From positions 1 through 37,815 of the forward strand of contig NZ_FUIE01000083.1 of the NCBI RefSeq assembly GCF_900163625.1: a stretch of DNA of 37,815 nt, written 5' to 3'. The stretch's first letter is position 1, and every line of letters begins with the position of its first letter. The notes below the pieces were generated by a model. That model saw nothing but the letters and a program-made list of their open reading frames with translations, made no database searches and had not been told where the DNA came from. Positions 1 to 9,200 of this stretch are shown here, one piece after another. The DNA comes from Brevundimonas diminuta 3F5N. GTDB lineage: Bacteria > Pseudomonadota > Alphaproteobacteria > Caulobacterales > Caulobacteraceae. The translations under genes were made by a program, and so were the position numbers.

Positions 1-38
1 CACCCCCCGCAAGTCATGCTCTCTATTCGGAGTTCCAT
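1..38 (-). CDS. HMA copper chaperone, N-terminal 12 codons only
   Basis: Reading leftward from position 38, the frame gives MELRIESMTCGG and runs off the window with TG, which fits a Cys codon. This is the start of a heavy-metal-associated domain, whose metal loop is MTCxxC. The ATG is preceded by AAAGGAG about eight bases upstream, a good ribosome binding site. It is divergent from copA and has its own CueR-type box at 79-102, so it is probably a CopZ-like copper chaperone or another HMA protein of the same regulon. Only the first residues are visible; a second ATPase beginning with an HMA domain is also possible. Confidence 0.6.
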   Translation of the reverse strand, partial: MELRIESMTCGG

Positions 39-78
39 GAGATCTCTCCTTTTCTAGGTCTCATGTTGCTCAAGCTGA

Positions 79-102
79 GGCTTCCAACCTTGTCAGGGTC
101 AA
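79..102 (-). promoter_or_regulatory. CueR-type promoter for the left-edge HMA gene
   Basis: On the minus strand TTGACC (102 to 97) is followed by eight bases and GTTGGAAG, then CCTCAGC. The layout is the same as in the copA promoter 27 bases to the right, and the two point away from each other. MerR-family activators bind a dyad inside an overlong spacer of this kind. The -10 element is weak. Confidence 0.65.
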
Positions 103-128
103 GGGAATCCAAGAGAGAAAAACGGGTA

Positions 129-152
129 TTGACCTTCCCATGGTTGGAAGCC
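129..152 (+). promoter_or_regulatory. CueR-type promoter of copA
   Basis: TTGACC at 129-134 acts as the -35 element, followed by eight bases and GTTGGAAG (143-150). The dyad CTTCC (134-138) / GGAAG (146-150) lies in the spacer, as in CueR/HmrR operators of copper ATPase genes. The copA start codon is about 50 bases downstream. Confidence 0.75.
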
Positions 153-200
153 TCAGCCTCCGTCCGAACTTGAAATTCGGAACGAGAAAAGGAGGCGGCT

Positions 201-2699
201 ATGAATGCCCCCGTTCGAGCAACAGACTTCTCCGGAGCGATATCGCTCCCTATCGAGGGCATGACCTGCGCCTCCTGCGTTGGTCGTATCGAGAAAGCGC
301 TGAAGGGCGTTCCCGGTGTCGAAACCGTCTCGGTCAATCTGGCGACGGAACGGGCCAGCATCACGACGAATGCAAACGTCGCCCGCGCCGCTCTTGTCAA
401 AGCCGTCGAAAACTCCGGCTATGCGGTGCCTGACCAAGCCTCAGGCGCGGCTGGCGTGACAGAGCTTTCGATCGAAGGCATGACCTGCGCCTCCTGCGTC
501 GGTCGCATCGAACGCGCCCTGAAGGCGACGCCCGGCGTTACCGGCGCGGTCGTCAATCTGGCGACGGAGCGGGCCACGATCCAGGGAAGCGTCGACGCGG
601 CGATCCTGATCTCCGCCGTCAAGGACGCAGGATACGAGGCCAGGCTGGTCGGCCAGTCCGCCAGCAATGGCGACGAGAACGCTGAACGCGCCGAAAAGAA
701 GGATGCGGAACGCCGCGAACTGACCCGCGACTTCACCATCGCGGCGGCGCTCACCTTGCCGGTCTTCCTCCTGGAGATGGGATCGCACCTCATTCCGGGC
801 GTGCACGGCCTCATCGAGGCGACCATCGGCATGCAGAACAACTGGTACATCCAGTTCGTCCTGACCACGCTGGTGCTCTTCATTCCGGGCATCCGCTTCT
901 ACAAGAAAGGGCTGCCGGCGCTGTGGCGTCTGGCCCCGGACATGAACTCGCTCGTGGCTGTCGGTTCGCTGGCCGCCTACGGCTATTCCCTGGTCGCGAC
1001 CTTCACGCCCGGCGTCCTCCCGCCCGGCACGATCAACGTCTATTTTGAAGCCGCTGCGGTCATCGTGACGCTAATCCTGCTCGGTCGTCTGCTCGAGGCC
1101 CGCGCCAAGGGTCGGACCTCCGAAGCGATCAAGCGGCTAGCCGGACTTCAGGCCAAGACCGCCCGCGTCCGTCGCGACGGTCAGACGGTCGACCTGCCGA
1201 TCAGTGCGGTGATCTCCGGTGATATCATCGAGGTCCGTCCCGGTGAACGCCTGCCGGTCGATGGCGAAGTGACCGAAGGCGCCAGCTATGTCGACGAGTC
1301 GATGATCACCGGCGAACCTGTACCGGTCTCGAAATCACCGGGCAGCGCGATTGTCGGCGGCACCGTCAACCAGAAGGGCACGTTTGCTTTCCGCGCCACA
1401 GCGGTCGGCGGCGACACCGTGCTCTCACAGATCATCCGCATGGTCGAGGAGGCCCAAGGCTCCAAACTGCCAATCCAGGCCCTGGTCGACAAGGTGACCA
1501 TGTGGTTCGTGCCGGCGGTCTTCCTCATCGCGGCGCTAACCTTTGCGGCCTGGCTCTTCTTCGGCCCCTCGCCCGCCCTGACATTCGCCCTGGTCAACGC
1601 CGTCGCCGTCCTGATCATCGCCTGCCCCTGCGCCATGGGTCTGGCGACCCCGACCTCCATCATGGTCGGCACCGGTCGCGGTGCCGAGCTGGGCGTGCTC
1701 TTCCGCAAGGGTGAAGCCCTCCAGCTGCTCAAGGACGCCAAGGTCGTGGCGGTCGACAAGACCGGCACCTTGACCGAAGGCAAGCCGGCCCTGACCGACC
1801 TGGAACTGGCGGCCGGATTCGACCGGACCAGGGTCCTGGGCCTCGTCGCCGCCGTCGAAGCCCGGTCGGAGCACCCGATCGCCAGCGCGATCGTGGAGGC
1901 CGCCGCCGAGGAAGGCCTGCCCTTGCTGGCCGTGTCAGACTTCGAATCCGTGACCGGTTTCGGCGTCAGGGCCATGGTCAACGGCCAGCGCATCGAGATC
2001 GGCGCCGACCGGTACATGGTCGACCTCGGGCTTGACGTGACCGCCTTCGCCAAGGTCGCCGAACGCCTGGGCGACGAAGGCAAGTCGCCCCTGTACGCCG
2101 CGATCGACGGCAAGCTCGCGACGATCATCGCCGTGGCCGACCCGGTCAAGGCGGCCACGCCGGCAGCCATCAAGGCCCTGCACGATCTGGGTCTCAAAGT
2201 CGCGATGATCACCGGCGACAACGCCCGCACGGCCAAGGCCATTGCCGCCCGACTGGGCATCGACGAGGTGGTGGCGGAGGTCCTGCCCGACGGCAAGGTC
2301 GAGGCGGTTCGTCGTCTCAGGGCCAGTTACGGCAAGGTCGCCTTCGTCGGCGACGGCATCAATGACGCCCCCGCTCTGGCGGAGGCCGACGTGGGCCTCG
2401 CCATCGGCTCGGGCACGGACATCGCCATCGAGGCGGCGGACGTCGTCCTGATGTCGGGCAGCCTGCAGGGCGTGCCCAATGCGATCGCCCTGTCGAAAGC
2501 AACCATAGGCAATATCCAGCAAAACCTGTTCTGGGCCTTCGCCTACAACGCCGCCCTGATCCCCGTCGCAGCAGGCCTGCTCTACCCGGCCTACGGTGTC
2601 CTGCTGTCGCCGGTCTTCGCCGCCGGCGCCATGGCCCTGTCGAGCGTCTTCGTGCTCGGCAATGCGCTGCGACTGCGCTCGTTCAAGGCGCCCCACTGA
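201..2699 (+). CDS. copA: copper-exporting P1B-type ATPase, two HMA domains
   Basis: This is an inner-membrane pump that exports Cu(I) from the cytoplasm using ATP. Two N-terminal HMA domains carry GMTCASC loops (C23/C26 and C96/C99). The membrane metal site CPC is at residues 475-477, the phosphorylated DKTGT begins at D519, the TGEP actuator motif is near 370, the SEHP motif of the nucleotide domain is near 556-559, and GDGIND is near 717-722. At 832 residues it has the usual length for a two-HMA CopA. The start is set by GGAGG about nine bases upstream. It is preceded by a CueR-type promoter and followed by its likely activator, so copper induction is expected. CPC with two CxxC domains favours Cu(I)/Ag(I) over Zn/Cd, whose pumps differ in later transmembrane motifs. 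Confidence 0.96.
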   Translation: MNAPVRATDFSGAISLPIEGMTCASCVGRIEKALKGVPGVETVSVNLATERASITTNANVARAALVKAVENSGYAVPDQASGAAGVTELSIEGMTCASCVGRIERALKATPGVTGAVVNLATERATIQGSVDAAILISAVKDAGYEARLVGQSASNGDENAERAEKKDAERRELTRDFTIAAALTLPVFLLEMGSHLIPGVHGLIEATIGMQNNWYIQFVLTTLVLFIPGIRFYKKGLPALWRLAPDMNSLVAVGSLAAYGYSLVATFTPGVLPPGTINVYFEAAAVIVTLILLGRLLEARAKGRTSEAIKRLAGLQAKTARVRRDGQTVDLPISAVISGDIIEVRPGERLPVDGEVTEGASYVDESMITGEPVPVSKSPGSAIVGGTVNQKGTFAFRATAVGGDTVLSQIIRMVEEAQGSKLPIQALVDKVTMWFVPAVFLIAALTFAAWLFFGPSPALTFALVNAVAVLIIACPCAMGLATPTSIMVGTGRGAELGVLFRKGEALQLLKDAKVVAVDKTGTLTEGKPALTDLELAAGFDRTRVLGLVAAVEARSEHPIASAIVEAAAEEGLPLLAVSDFESVTGFGVRAMVNGQRIEIGADRYMVDLGLDVTAFAKVAERLGDEGKSPLYAAIDGKLATIIAVADPVKAATPAAIKALHDLGLKVAMITGDNARTAKAIAARLGIDEVVAEVLPDGKVEAVRRLRASYGKVAFVGDGINDAPALAEADVGLAIGSGTDIAIEAADVVLMSGSLQGVPNAIALSKATIGNIQQNLFWAFAYNAALIPVAAGLLYPAYGVLLSPVFAAGAMALSSVFVLGNALRLRSFKAPH

Positions 2700-2705
2700 C
2701 AAACC

Positions 2706-2744
2706 GTGCGGCGGTCGACCCGACCTTCGGGCCGACTGCCGCAC
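2706..2744 (+). terminator. strong hairpin between copA and cueR
   Basis: GTGCGGC (2706-2712) pairs perfectly with GCCGCAC (2738-2744), with further pairing inside (GTCG/CGAC, CCCG/CGGG). No T-tract follows, so it may be an attenuator or mRNA stabiliser rather than a full terminator. It would let cueR be made at a lower level than copA from the same transcript. Confidence 0.5.
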
Positions 2745-2763
2745 CCTTCCAGGGAGACTACCC

Positions 2764-3213
2764 ATGAATATTGGACAGGCTTCGACGGCCTCTGGCGTTT
2801 CCGCCAAGATGATCCGCTACTACGAGCAGACTGGCCTCATTCCCGCTGCCGATCGCAAGGCCTCTGGCTACCGCGACTACTCCGACACCGACGTCTATAT
2901 GCTGCGTTTCGTCCGACGCGCCCGCGACCTCGGGTTCTCAGTCGCCGAGATCAGCGATCTCCTCGGCCTGTGGCGCGACGAGACCCGGCAAAGCGCCGAG
3001 GTCAAGCGCATGGCGCAGGGCCACATCCGCGGACTGGAAACGAAGATCAAGGGCCTCCAGGACATGGCTCATACCCTGACCATGCTCGCGAACGCCTGCC
3101 ACGGCGACCACCGCCCTCACTGCCCCATCCTGCAAAGCCTGGAAACCGGAGCCAAGGATGAGGACCGGTCCATCCAGCCTCGCCGCGGCGCCGTCGCCCG
3201 GCCCATGCAGTGA
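2764..3213 (+). CDS. cueR: MerR-family copper-responsive activator (CueR-like)
   Basis: A 149-residue MerR-type regulator. The N-terminal winged helix includes MIRYYEQTGLIP (residues 16-27), with a long dimerisation helix around 75-110. The metal loop is C112-HGDHRPH-C120, two cysteines seven residues apart, which matches the Cu(I)/Ag(I)/Au(I) loop of E. coli CueR. The reading frame is open further upstream into copA, but the ATG at 2764 follows AGGGAG and gives a standard N-terminus (MNIGQAS). It lies directly downstream of copA, separated by a hairpin. Family knowledge says CueR twists the overlong spacer of its target promoters. Five such promoters occur in this window and this is the only MerR-type gene seen, so it is the likely regulator of all of them. 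Confidence 0.92.
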   Translation: MNIGQASTASGVSAKMIRYYEQTGLIPAADRKASGYRDYSDTDVYMLRFVRRARDLGFSVAEISDLLGLWRDETRQSAEVKRMAQGHIRGLETKIKGLQDMAHTLTMLANACHGDHRPHCPILQSLETGAKDEDRSIQPRRGAVARPMQ

Positions 3214-3360
3214 GACAAGACCGCGCCGACGCCTCAAGGGACTGCGGCAGAAAGCACAACCTTCCACAGCCACGACGTCCGGCGCCAGCGCGCCCACTCC
3301 GACGGCGACAGGCCGGGCGAATGCACCTCCTGGAGAGCGTAATTCCCTCCGATCCAACGC

Positions 3361-3384
3361 TTGACCCGCCAAGCGTTGGAAGGG
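3361..3384 (+). promoter_or_regulatory. CueR-type promoter of the small HMA gene
   Basis: TTGACC (3361-3366), eight bases, then GTTGGAAG (3375-3382). This is the same layout as in front of copA and lies about 40 bases before the start codon of the HMA gene. Confidence 0.65.
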
Positions 3385-3424
3385 GCATGCCTCTTCCCAT
3401 CACCTACTCGGAAGGAGAGCCTGC

Positions 3425-3619
3425 ATGCAGTTTCAAATCGACGACATGACATGCGGATCGTTCGTCAAACACGTCACCCTGGCCATCGCCGCCATCGACC
3501 CGAACGCCAGGATCGAGGCTGACACCGTGGCGCGCCGGATCAGCCTGGACACGACCGCCGACGCCGATGCCGTGATCAGGGCGCTCGCCGACGACGGCTA
3601 CACCGCCCGCCTCCTCTAG
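3425..3619 (+). CDS. small HMA-domain protein with a degenerate metal loop
   Basis: A 64-residue protein of the length and pattern of a free-standing copper chaperone (CopZ-like): MTC at 8-10, VKHVT, then a strand-helix-strand ending in GYTAR. The usual second metal cysteine is replaced: the loop reads C10-G-S-F13 where MTCxxC is expected. The codon is TTC, one base from TGC. It has its own CueR-type promoter and a good ribosome binding site (GGAAGGAGAG). The gene looks intact and regulated, so either it has a different role from Cu(I) delivery or it has recently lost function. It lies between cueR and the DUF305 gene in the same orientation. Confidence 0.8.
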   Translation: MQFQIDDMTCGSFVKHVTLAIAAIDPNARIEADTVARRISLDTTADADAVIRALADDGYTARLL

Positions 3620-3638
3620 CCTGGAAGGCGCCGTCGCC

Positions 3639-4028
3639 ATGCGAACCCTTCCGCTCATCTTCATAGTCGGCGCCCTCGTCGCCGTCCTCTTCCTCACCCG
3701 CTCTCCTTCCAGCCAGAAAGAAGCCCCTTCCGACATGGACAGTTCTCATCACGCGGCCGCCGTGCGCTCAAGCGACCCCGTTGCCGCCGCCTACCAGGCC
3801 GCCAACGACCGCATGCACGCCGACATGGCCATCGAATTCACCGGCGATGCCGATGCCGACTTCATGCGCGGCATGATCCCTCACCACCAGGGTGCCATAG
3901 ACATGGCCAGGGTCGCGCTCGAGCACGGTAAGGACCCCGAGGTGAACGCCCTCGCCCGAAACGTCATCACCGCCCAGGAAGGCGAAATCGCGATGATGAA
4001 GGCCTGGCTGGCCCAACGGGAGAACTAG
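3639..4028 (+). CDS. DUF305 (CopM-like) periplasmic metal-tolerance protein
   Basis: A 129-residue protein with a hydrophobic N-terminal segment (about residues 5-21), probably a signal anchor or signal peptide, then a helical DUF305 domain. Diagnostic features are [16 protein letters not shown] and the regular Met/His spacing ([19 protein letters not shown]). DUF305 proteins often sit in copper-resistance clusters; the cyanobacterial CopM binds copper outside the cytoplasm. The gene begins 19 bases after the HMA gene and is likely in the same copper-induced transcript, which ends in the hairpin at 4071-4097. Its exact substrate cannot be read from the sequence. Confidence 0.85.
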   Translation: MRTLPLIFIVGALVAVLFLTRSPSSQKEAPSDMDSSHHAAAVRSSDPVAAAYQAANDRMHADMAIEFTGDADADFMRGMIPHHQGAIDMARVALEHGKDPEVNALARNVITAQEGEIAMMKAWLAQREN

Positions 4029-4070
4029 GCCCGACGCCAGACACCTGCCCTCGTCACTGCTCCAACTTCG

Positions 4071-4097
4071 GGCGCGCCGCATGTCGGCGCGCCTTTC
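4071..4097 (+). terminator. rho-independent terminator after the DUF305 gene
   Basis: GGCGCGCCG (4071-4079), a five-base loop and CGGCGCGCC (4085-4093) are followed by TTTCT. The nine-base perfect GC stem with a short T-run ends the copper transcript. Confidence 0.75.
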
Positions 4098-4150
4098 TGC
4101 ATGAGGCCCAGGTCTTGAGGTTCTTGAGGCTGGAGACCGGAAGCGCGCCC

Positions 4151-4495
4151 TCAGTCCTCGGCGTGGTCTTCCTGGATGTGGCGGGCCATGTCGGTCAGGA
4201 CGTCGCTCACGTGGCTGTCGGCGACTTCGTAGAAGATCTGCCGCGACTGCCGCACGCCGCGCATCAGGCGCGCGCCCCGCAGGAGGCGCAGGTGATGACT
4301 GACCAGGGTCTGCGACAAGCCCAGGCTCCCGGCGATGTCGCCCACGGCTCTCGGCTGGTTCAGGCAGTACATGAGGATGCGCAGGCGCGTCGGGTCGCCC
4401 AGCAATCGAAAGGTTTCCGCCAACAGCACCAGTTGGCCCGGCGAGAGAGACCCTGGTTCCGACGGAGACGCGGACGGTGAAGCGGCGTGGGACAT
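4151..4495 (-). CDS. ArsR/SmtB-family metal-sensing repressor (alpha-5 zinc-type site)
   Basis: A 114-residue winged-helix repressor. The core runs from LGDPTRLRILMYCL through the recognition helix LSQTLVSHHLRLLR to the wing RQSRQIFYEV. The C-terminal helix has D93-x-H95-x10-H106-x2-E109, the pattern of the alpha-5 site that senses Zn(II)/Co(II) in CzrA-like proteins. Cysteine-based As/Cd sites are absent. The start ATG at 4495 is the first that gives a complete domain. It is a good candidate to bind the perfect operator in front of the CDF exporter at 12018-12045 and to repress itself through the imperfect dyad at 4522-4558. It is convergent with the DUF305 gene. Confidence 0.88.
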   Translation of the reverse strand: MSHAASPSASPSEPGSLSPGQLVLLAETFRLLGDPTRLRILMYCLNQPRAVGDIAGSLGLSQTLVSHHLRLLRGARLMRGVRQSRQIFYEVADSHVSDVLTDMARHIQEDHAED

Positions 4496-4521
4496 GGGCC
4501 GGGCGCTCAGGCGTGATGGAT

Positions 4522-4558
4522 ATGATGCATGACGATGTCTTCATACATAGAGCATCAT
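4522..4558 (-). promoter_or_regulatory. imperfect dyad upstream of the ArsR gene
   Basis: ATGATGC (4522-4528) is repeated inverted as GCATCAT (4552-4558), with a second inner dyad ATGCATGA (4525-4532) / TCATACAT (4541-4548). Position and symmetry suggest an autoregulatory operator. It overlaps a possible 13-codon His-rich reading frame described in the findings. Confidence 0.4.
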
Positions 4559-4600
4559 CCCGGGTTCACCAGCCTTGGCACACTGGAAACAGACGCCAGA

Positions 4601-4633
4601 ACCGGCCGCCGCCCGCAACAGCGAGCGGCCGGT
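4601..4633 (-). terminator. hairpin after the outer membrane factor gene
   Basis: ACCGGCCGC (4601-4609) pairs with GCGGCCGGT (4625-4633). It lies 12 bases beyond the stop of the leftward RND operon. There is no clear T-tract, so the call is moderate. Confidence 0.45.
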
Positions 4634-4644
4634 CCTGACTGTCC

Positions 4645-6198
4645 TCAGGTTTCAGATTCGACAGGGCGGGCCGCAGTCGCGGCCCCTTCCGTCCACCCGC
4701 CGCCGAGGGCCTTGTACAGATCGACGAGATTGCTCAGGCGCATCAGGCGCGCACGGATCAGCCCCTGCTGCGAGCCATAGAGGGTTCGCTGGGCGTCCAG
4801 GACGACGAGATAGCTGTCCTCGCCCTCTCGGAAGCGTTGCTCGGCCAGGTCGTAGGTCGTCTGGCTCGCCTCGACCCTCAGCCTCTCCGAGTGGATCTGG
4901 TCATTGAACGTCCCTTGCCCCGCCAGTCCGTCCGCCACTTCGCGGAAGGCGACCTGAACCGTCCGCTCGTAGCGGGCGACCTCGATCTGCTTGAGCAGAT
5001 GCGCGCGATCGAGGTTGGCGCGCAGAGCCCCACCCTTGAAGAGCGGCGCGGTGACCTGGGGCGCGAAGTTCCACGCCCGCGCCCCGGACGAAAAGAGGTT
5101 GTCGAGATCGCTGCTGGCCGAACCGATCGATCCGGTCAGGCTGACGGTCGGGAAGAAGGCCGCGCGCGCCGCGCCGATGTTGGCGTTCGCCGCCATCAGC
5201 TCCTGTTCCGCCGCCCGGATATCCGGGCGACGGATGAGCAGGTCTGACGGCAGGCCGGGCGGCAGATCGGCCATAGCCAGTCCGTCCGGCATGGTGACCG
5301 CCCCATCCAGGCTTGCGCTCAGCTCCGGCGTGAGCGGGCGCCCCAGAAGAAGAACCAGAGCATTGCGGTCGCGCGCCGCCTGCCGCTGATAGGCGGCGCG
5401 ATCCGCCTCAGCGCCGCGCAGGGCGGCTTCGGCCTGATGCATGTCGATCCGCCCGGCCTCGCCGACCTCGGCCCGCTCGCGGGTCAGGGCGAAGGCGCGT
5501 GTTTGAGTCTCGACAGTTTCCTCGGCCAGACGCAGCATCGCCTGGTCGGCGCGCAGCGTCAGATAGGCGTTGGCGACCTCGCCTATGAGCGAGAGCTGGG
5601 CCGACAATCGTGTCTCCTCCTGAGCCAGATAGGCGGCTAGCGCCTGATCGTTCAGGCTGCGGATGCGTCCCCACAGGTCGAGCTCCCAGGCTGAGACGGC
5701 GCCGGACGCCTGGTAGGCGCGGGTGATCTCCGGCGTTCCGGGTGACGCGATATCGCTTGGGGTGCGCTGTGATGTCGATGTCGCGACGCCGTCCACCTGC
5801 GGCATCAAGTCAGCGCGCCGCACGCGATAGGTCGCTCGCGCCGTCTCGACGTTGAGCGCGGCGATCTGGATATCACGGTTGTTGTCGAGGGCGCTCTCGA
5901 TCAGGGCACGCAGGATCGGGTCTCGGAAGAAGTCGCGCCAGCCGATGTCGGCCGCCGCGCCGTACTGGGAAGCGGGAGCGGCAAGGCCGTATGCGCCCCC
6001 TGTCGGGTAGACATTGGCTACGGGCGTCTGAGGGTGCTGGTAGGCCGGCGACAGGGCGCAGCCGCCCAACAGGGCGAAGGCCGTCAAGGCTACAGCGTGA
6101 CCCAACAGCCTCGAGGGCTGAGCATCGGCTCCGCGACGTGATGGCCTGGAGCGCAGGAAGCCGCTTCGCGATGAGGCGGCAAGGAAATCAGCAAGCAT
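4645..6198 (-). CDS. RND efflux outer membrane factor lipoprotein (NodT/OprM family)
   Basis: A 517-residue TolC-like outer membrane channel, third gene of a leftward adaptor-pump-channel operon. The N-terminus has an Arg-rich stretch, a hydrophobic segment (about residues 35-46) and a lipobox ending LLGGC47, predicting an acylated lipoprotein. The paired outer-membrane-efflux repeats follow, with typical SYLVVLDAQRTLY near the end and LRADQAML and RPDIRAAEQEL in the middle. The start at 6198 follows AAAGGA; a shorter start nearer the hydrophobic core would also leave a signal peptide. It is separated from the pump gene by about 85 bases. The export substrate is not determined by this subunit. 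Confidence 0.93.
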   Translation of the reverse strand: MLADFLAASSRSGFLRSRPSRRGADAQPSRLLGHAVALTAFALLGGCALSPAYQHPQTPVANVYPTGGAYGLAAPASQYGAAADIGWRDFFRDPILRALIESALDNNRDIQIAALNVETARATYRVRRADLMPQVDGVATSTSQRTPSDIASPGTPEITRAYQASGAVSAWELDLWGRIRSLNDQALAAYLAQEETRLSAQLSLIGEVANAYLTLRADQAMLRLAEETVETQTRAFALTRERAEVGEAGRIDMHQAEAALRGAEADRAAYQRQAARDRNALVLLLGRPLTPELSASLDGAVTMPDGLAMADLPPGLPSDLLIRRPDIRAAEQELMAANANIGAARAAFFPTVSLTGSIGSASSDLDNLFSSGARAWNFAPQVTAPLFKGGALRANLDRAHLLKQIEVARYERTVQVAFREVADGLAGQGTFNDQIHSERLRVEASQTTYDLAEQRFREGEDSYLVVLDAQRTLYGSQQGLIRARLMRLSNLVDLYKALGGGWTEGAATAARPVESET

Positions 6199-6282
6199 GG
6201 CGGTCCTTTGAATTGGGGTGAAGCCTGACCATCCGCCGCCGACCAGGCGGCGACGGATGGGGGCCGTTAGACGTTCTAGGAA

Positions 6283-9200
6283 TCAGTCCGGCGCGGGCGC
6301 TGACGCCGACACAGCGCGAGCCTTCCCGCGCGTCGCGAAGCGGCGAACGGCGACGTAGAAGACCGGCGTCAGGATCAGACCGAAGATCGTCACGCCGATC
6401 ATGCCGGCGAAGACCGCCACCCCCATGGCTTGGCGCATCTCCGCACCCGCGCCTGAAGCCAGCACCAGGGGTACGACCCCGGCGATGAAGGCGAGCGAAG
6501 TCATGAGGATCGGTCGGAGGCGAAGCCGCGCCGCCTCAAGCACGGCGTTGAACGGATCGACGCCTTCGTCTTCTCTAGCCCGCGCAAACTCCACGATCAG
6601 GATCGCGTTCTTGGCGGCCAGACCGACGAGAACCACAAAACCGATCTGGGTGAAGATGTTGTTGTCTCCTCCCGAGAGCCAGACGCCCACGATGGCGGAC
6701 AAGAGGGCCATCGGCGCGATCAGCAGGACAGCCAGAGGCAACGACCAGCTGTTGTACTGGGCGGCCAGGATGAGGAAGGCCAGCAGCACCGCCAACGGGA
6801 AGACGAACATGGCGGTATTGCCGCCCTGTTTCTCCTGGAAGGTCAGATCGGTCCACTCATAGGTCATGCCGGGCGGCAGGGTTTCCTCGAGAATTTTCTC
6901 GATCGCCGCAGTAGCCTGACCGGAGGAATAGCCCGGCGCCGGACTGCCGCTGATGTCGGCCGACGGATAGCCGTTGTAGTGCATGACCCGATCCGGTCCC
7001 GTGCTGCGAGTGACAGTGACCAGAGCCGAGAGCGGGATCATTTCTCCGGCGTCGTTGCGCACCTTCAGCTGACCGATGTCCTCCGCCTGTTCGCGGAAGG
7101 GGGCGTCGGCCTGCACCATCACGCGATAGGTTCGACCAAAGCGATTGAAGTCGTTGACGTAGATGGACCCAAGATTGATCTGCATCGTCTCGAAGACGGC
7201 GGACAGGGCCACACCCTGAGCCTTGGCCTTGATGCGATCCACATTGACCTGAACCTGCGGAGCGTTGGTCTGGAAGCTGGCTAGCATGCCGGCCAGTTCC
7301 GGCGCCTGCATGGCCTTGGCCATGACCGCCCCTTGAGCCTGGGCGAGCGCCTGATAGCCCAGACCTGCGCGATCCTCGATCTGAAGCTTGAACCCGCCGA
7401 GGGCGCCGAGCCCCGGAACAGGCGGCGGCGGGAACACCCCCACGAACCCATCGGGAATCTGGTTGAACTTGCCCATCAGCTTGCCGGCGATGGCGTTGGC
7501 TGAAAGCTCGGGCGTTGTGCGCTCGTCGAAGTCATCGAGCATGATAAACATTAGTGCAGAGTTGGGCAGGTTGGCCCCGCCGTTGGGCGAGAGCCCTGGG
7601 AAGGCGACCACGCTCTCGACGCCCGGCTCGGCCATGGCCGTGTCCGACATCCGTTTGACGACAGCCTCCGTCCGGTCAAGCGATGCGCCGGTCGGAAGCT
7701 GGGCGACGCCCACCAGGAAATACTTGTCCTGCATCGGCAGGAAGCCGGCCGGCACCTGATGAAAGCCTAGCCAGGTCAGACCGAGGAAGCCCAGATAGAG
7801 GATGCCGACCACGCCGCTGGCGCGAACAGCCCGACGTACCGACCAGACATAGCGCTCGGACGACCTGTCGAAGAAGCGGTTGAAGCGCGAGAAGAAACCG
7901 CCGAACAGGCGATCAATCAGGCGGGTCAGTCGGTCGCGCTTCGCATCGCCGTGGTGAGGACGAAGCAGAACAGCGGCCAGGGCCGGCGAAAGCGTCAGCG
8001 AATTGATCGCTGAGAGGATGGTCGAGATGGCGATGGTCAGGGCGAACTGGCGATAGAACTCGCCCTGCAGGCCAGACAGGAAGGCGGACGGAATGAAGAC
8101 CGCCGCCAGCACGGCCGTGATGGCCAGGATCGGCCCCGTCACCTCGTCCATGGCCGCGCGCGCCGCCTCCTTGGGCGACTTGCCCAGGGCGATGTGCCGT
8201 TCGACATTCTCGACGACCACGATGGCGTCATCGACGACGATGCCGATCGAGAGCACCAGACCGAACAGCGACAGGGTGTTCAGCGAGAAGCCGAACAGGT
8301 GCATCATGGCCAGCGTGCCCACCAGAGAGATGGGCACGGCGACCAGGGGAATGATGGACGCCCGCCAGCTCTGCAGGAAGAGCACCACCACCAGAACCAC
8401 CAGCAGGGTCGCCTCAAGCAGGGTCACGGCTACAGACTTCAGGGAGGCGCGCACGAAGATCGTCGGATCATAGGCGATCTCATATGTCAGGCCTTCGGGG
8501 AAATCGGTCTTGAGCCGCTCCATGGTCGCTCGCACGGCCTTGGAACCGTCCAACGCATTGGCGCCTGGGCTTTGCAGGATCTGCATCGCCACGGCGGGTT
8601 GACCGTTCAACAGGCTGCGCATGGTGTAGGCGTCCGAACCCAGCTCGATCCGCGCCACGTCGCTCAGCTTGACGGTTTGACCGTCGGCGCCAGCCTTGAC
8701 GACGATGTCGCCAAACTGTTCCACCGTGGTCAGTCGCCCGAGGGCGTTGACGGAAATCTGGTAAGCCGAGCGCGCATCGGGCTGCTGGCCGACCGAACCG
8801 GCGGCCACCTGAACGTTTTGCTCACGGATGGCGGCGACGACATCGCTGGCCGTAAGCCCCATGGCCGCGACCTTGGCCGGGTCCAGCCAGACGCGCATGG
8901 CGTACTCCCCCACCCCGCTGATGAGGACATTAGCCACGCCGGGCAGGCGCGCCAGTTCATCCCGGACGTTGAGGGCCGCATAGTTGGAGACGTGGAGCGG
9001 GTCGTAGCGCTTGTCCGTGGCGCGCATATGCACCACCATCAGGACATCGGGAGAGGTCTTGTCCGTGACCACCCCCATCTGCTGCACTTCAGGCGGAAGG
9101 CGTGGCAGGGCGCGCGCCACCCGGTTCTGCACCTGGATCTGCGCGAGGTCCGGATCCGTCCCCTGTTTGAACGATATGCTGATCGACATCCGCCCGTCGC

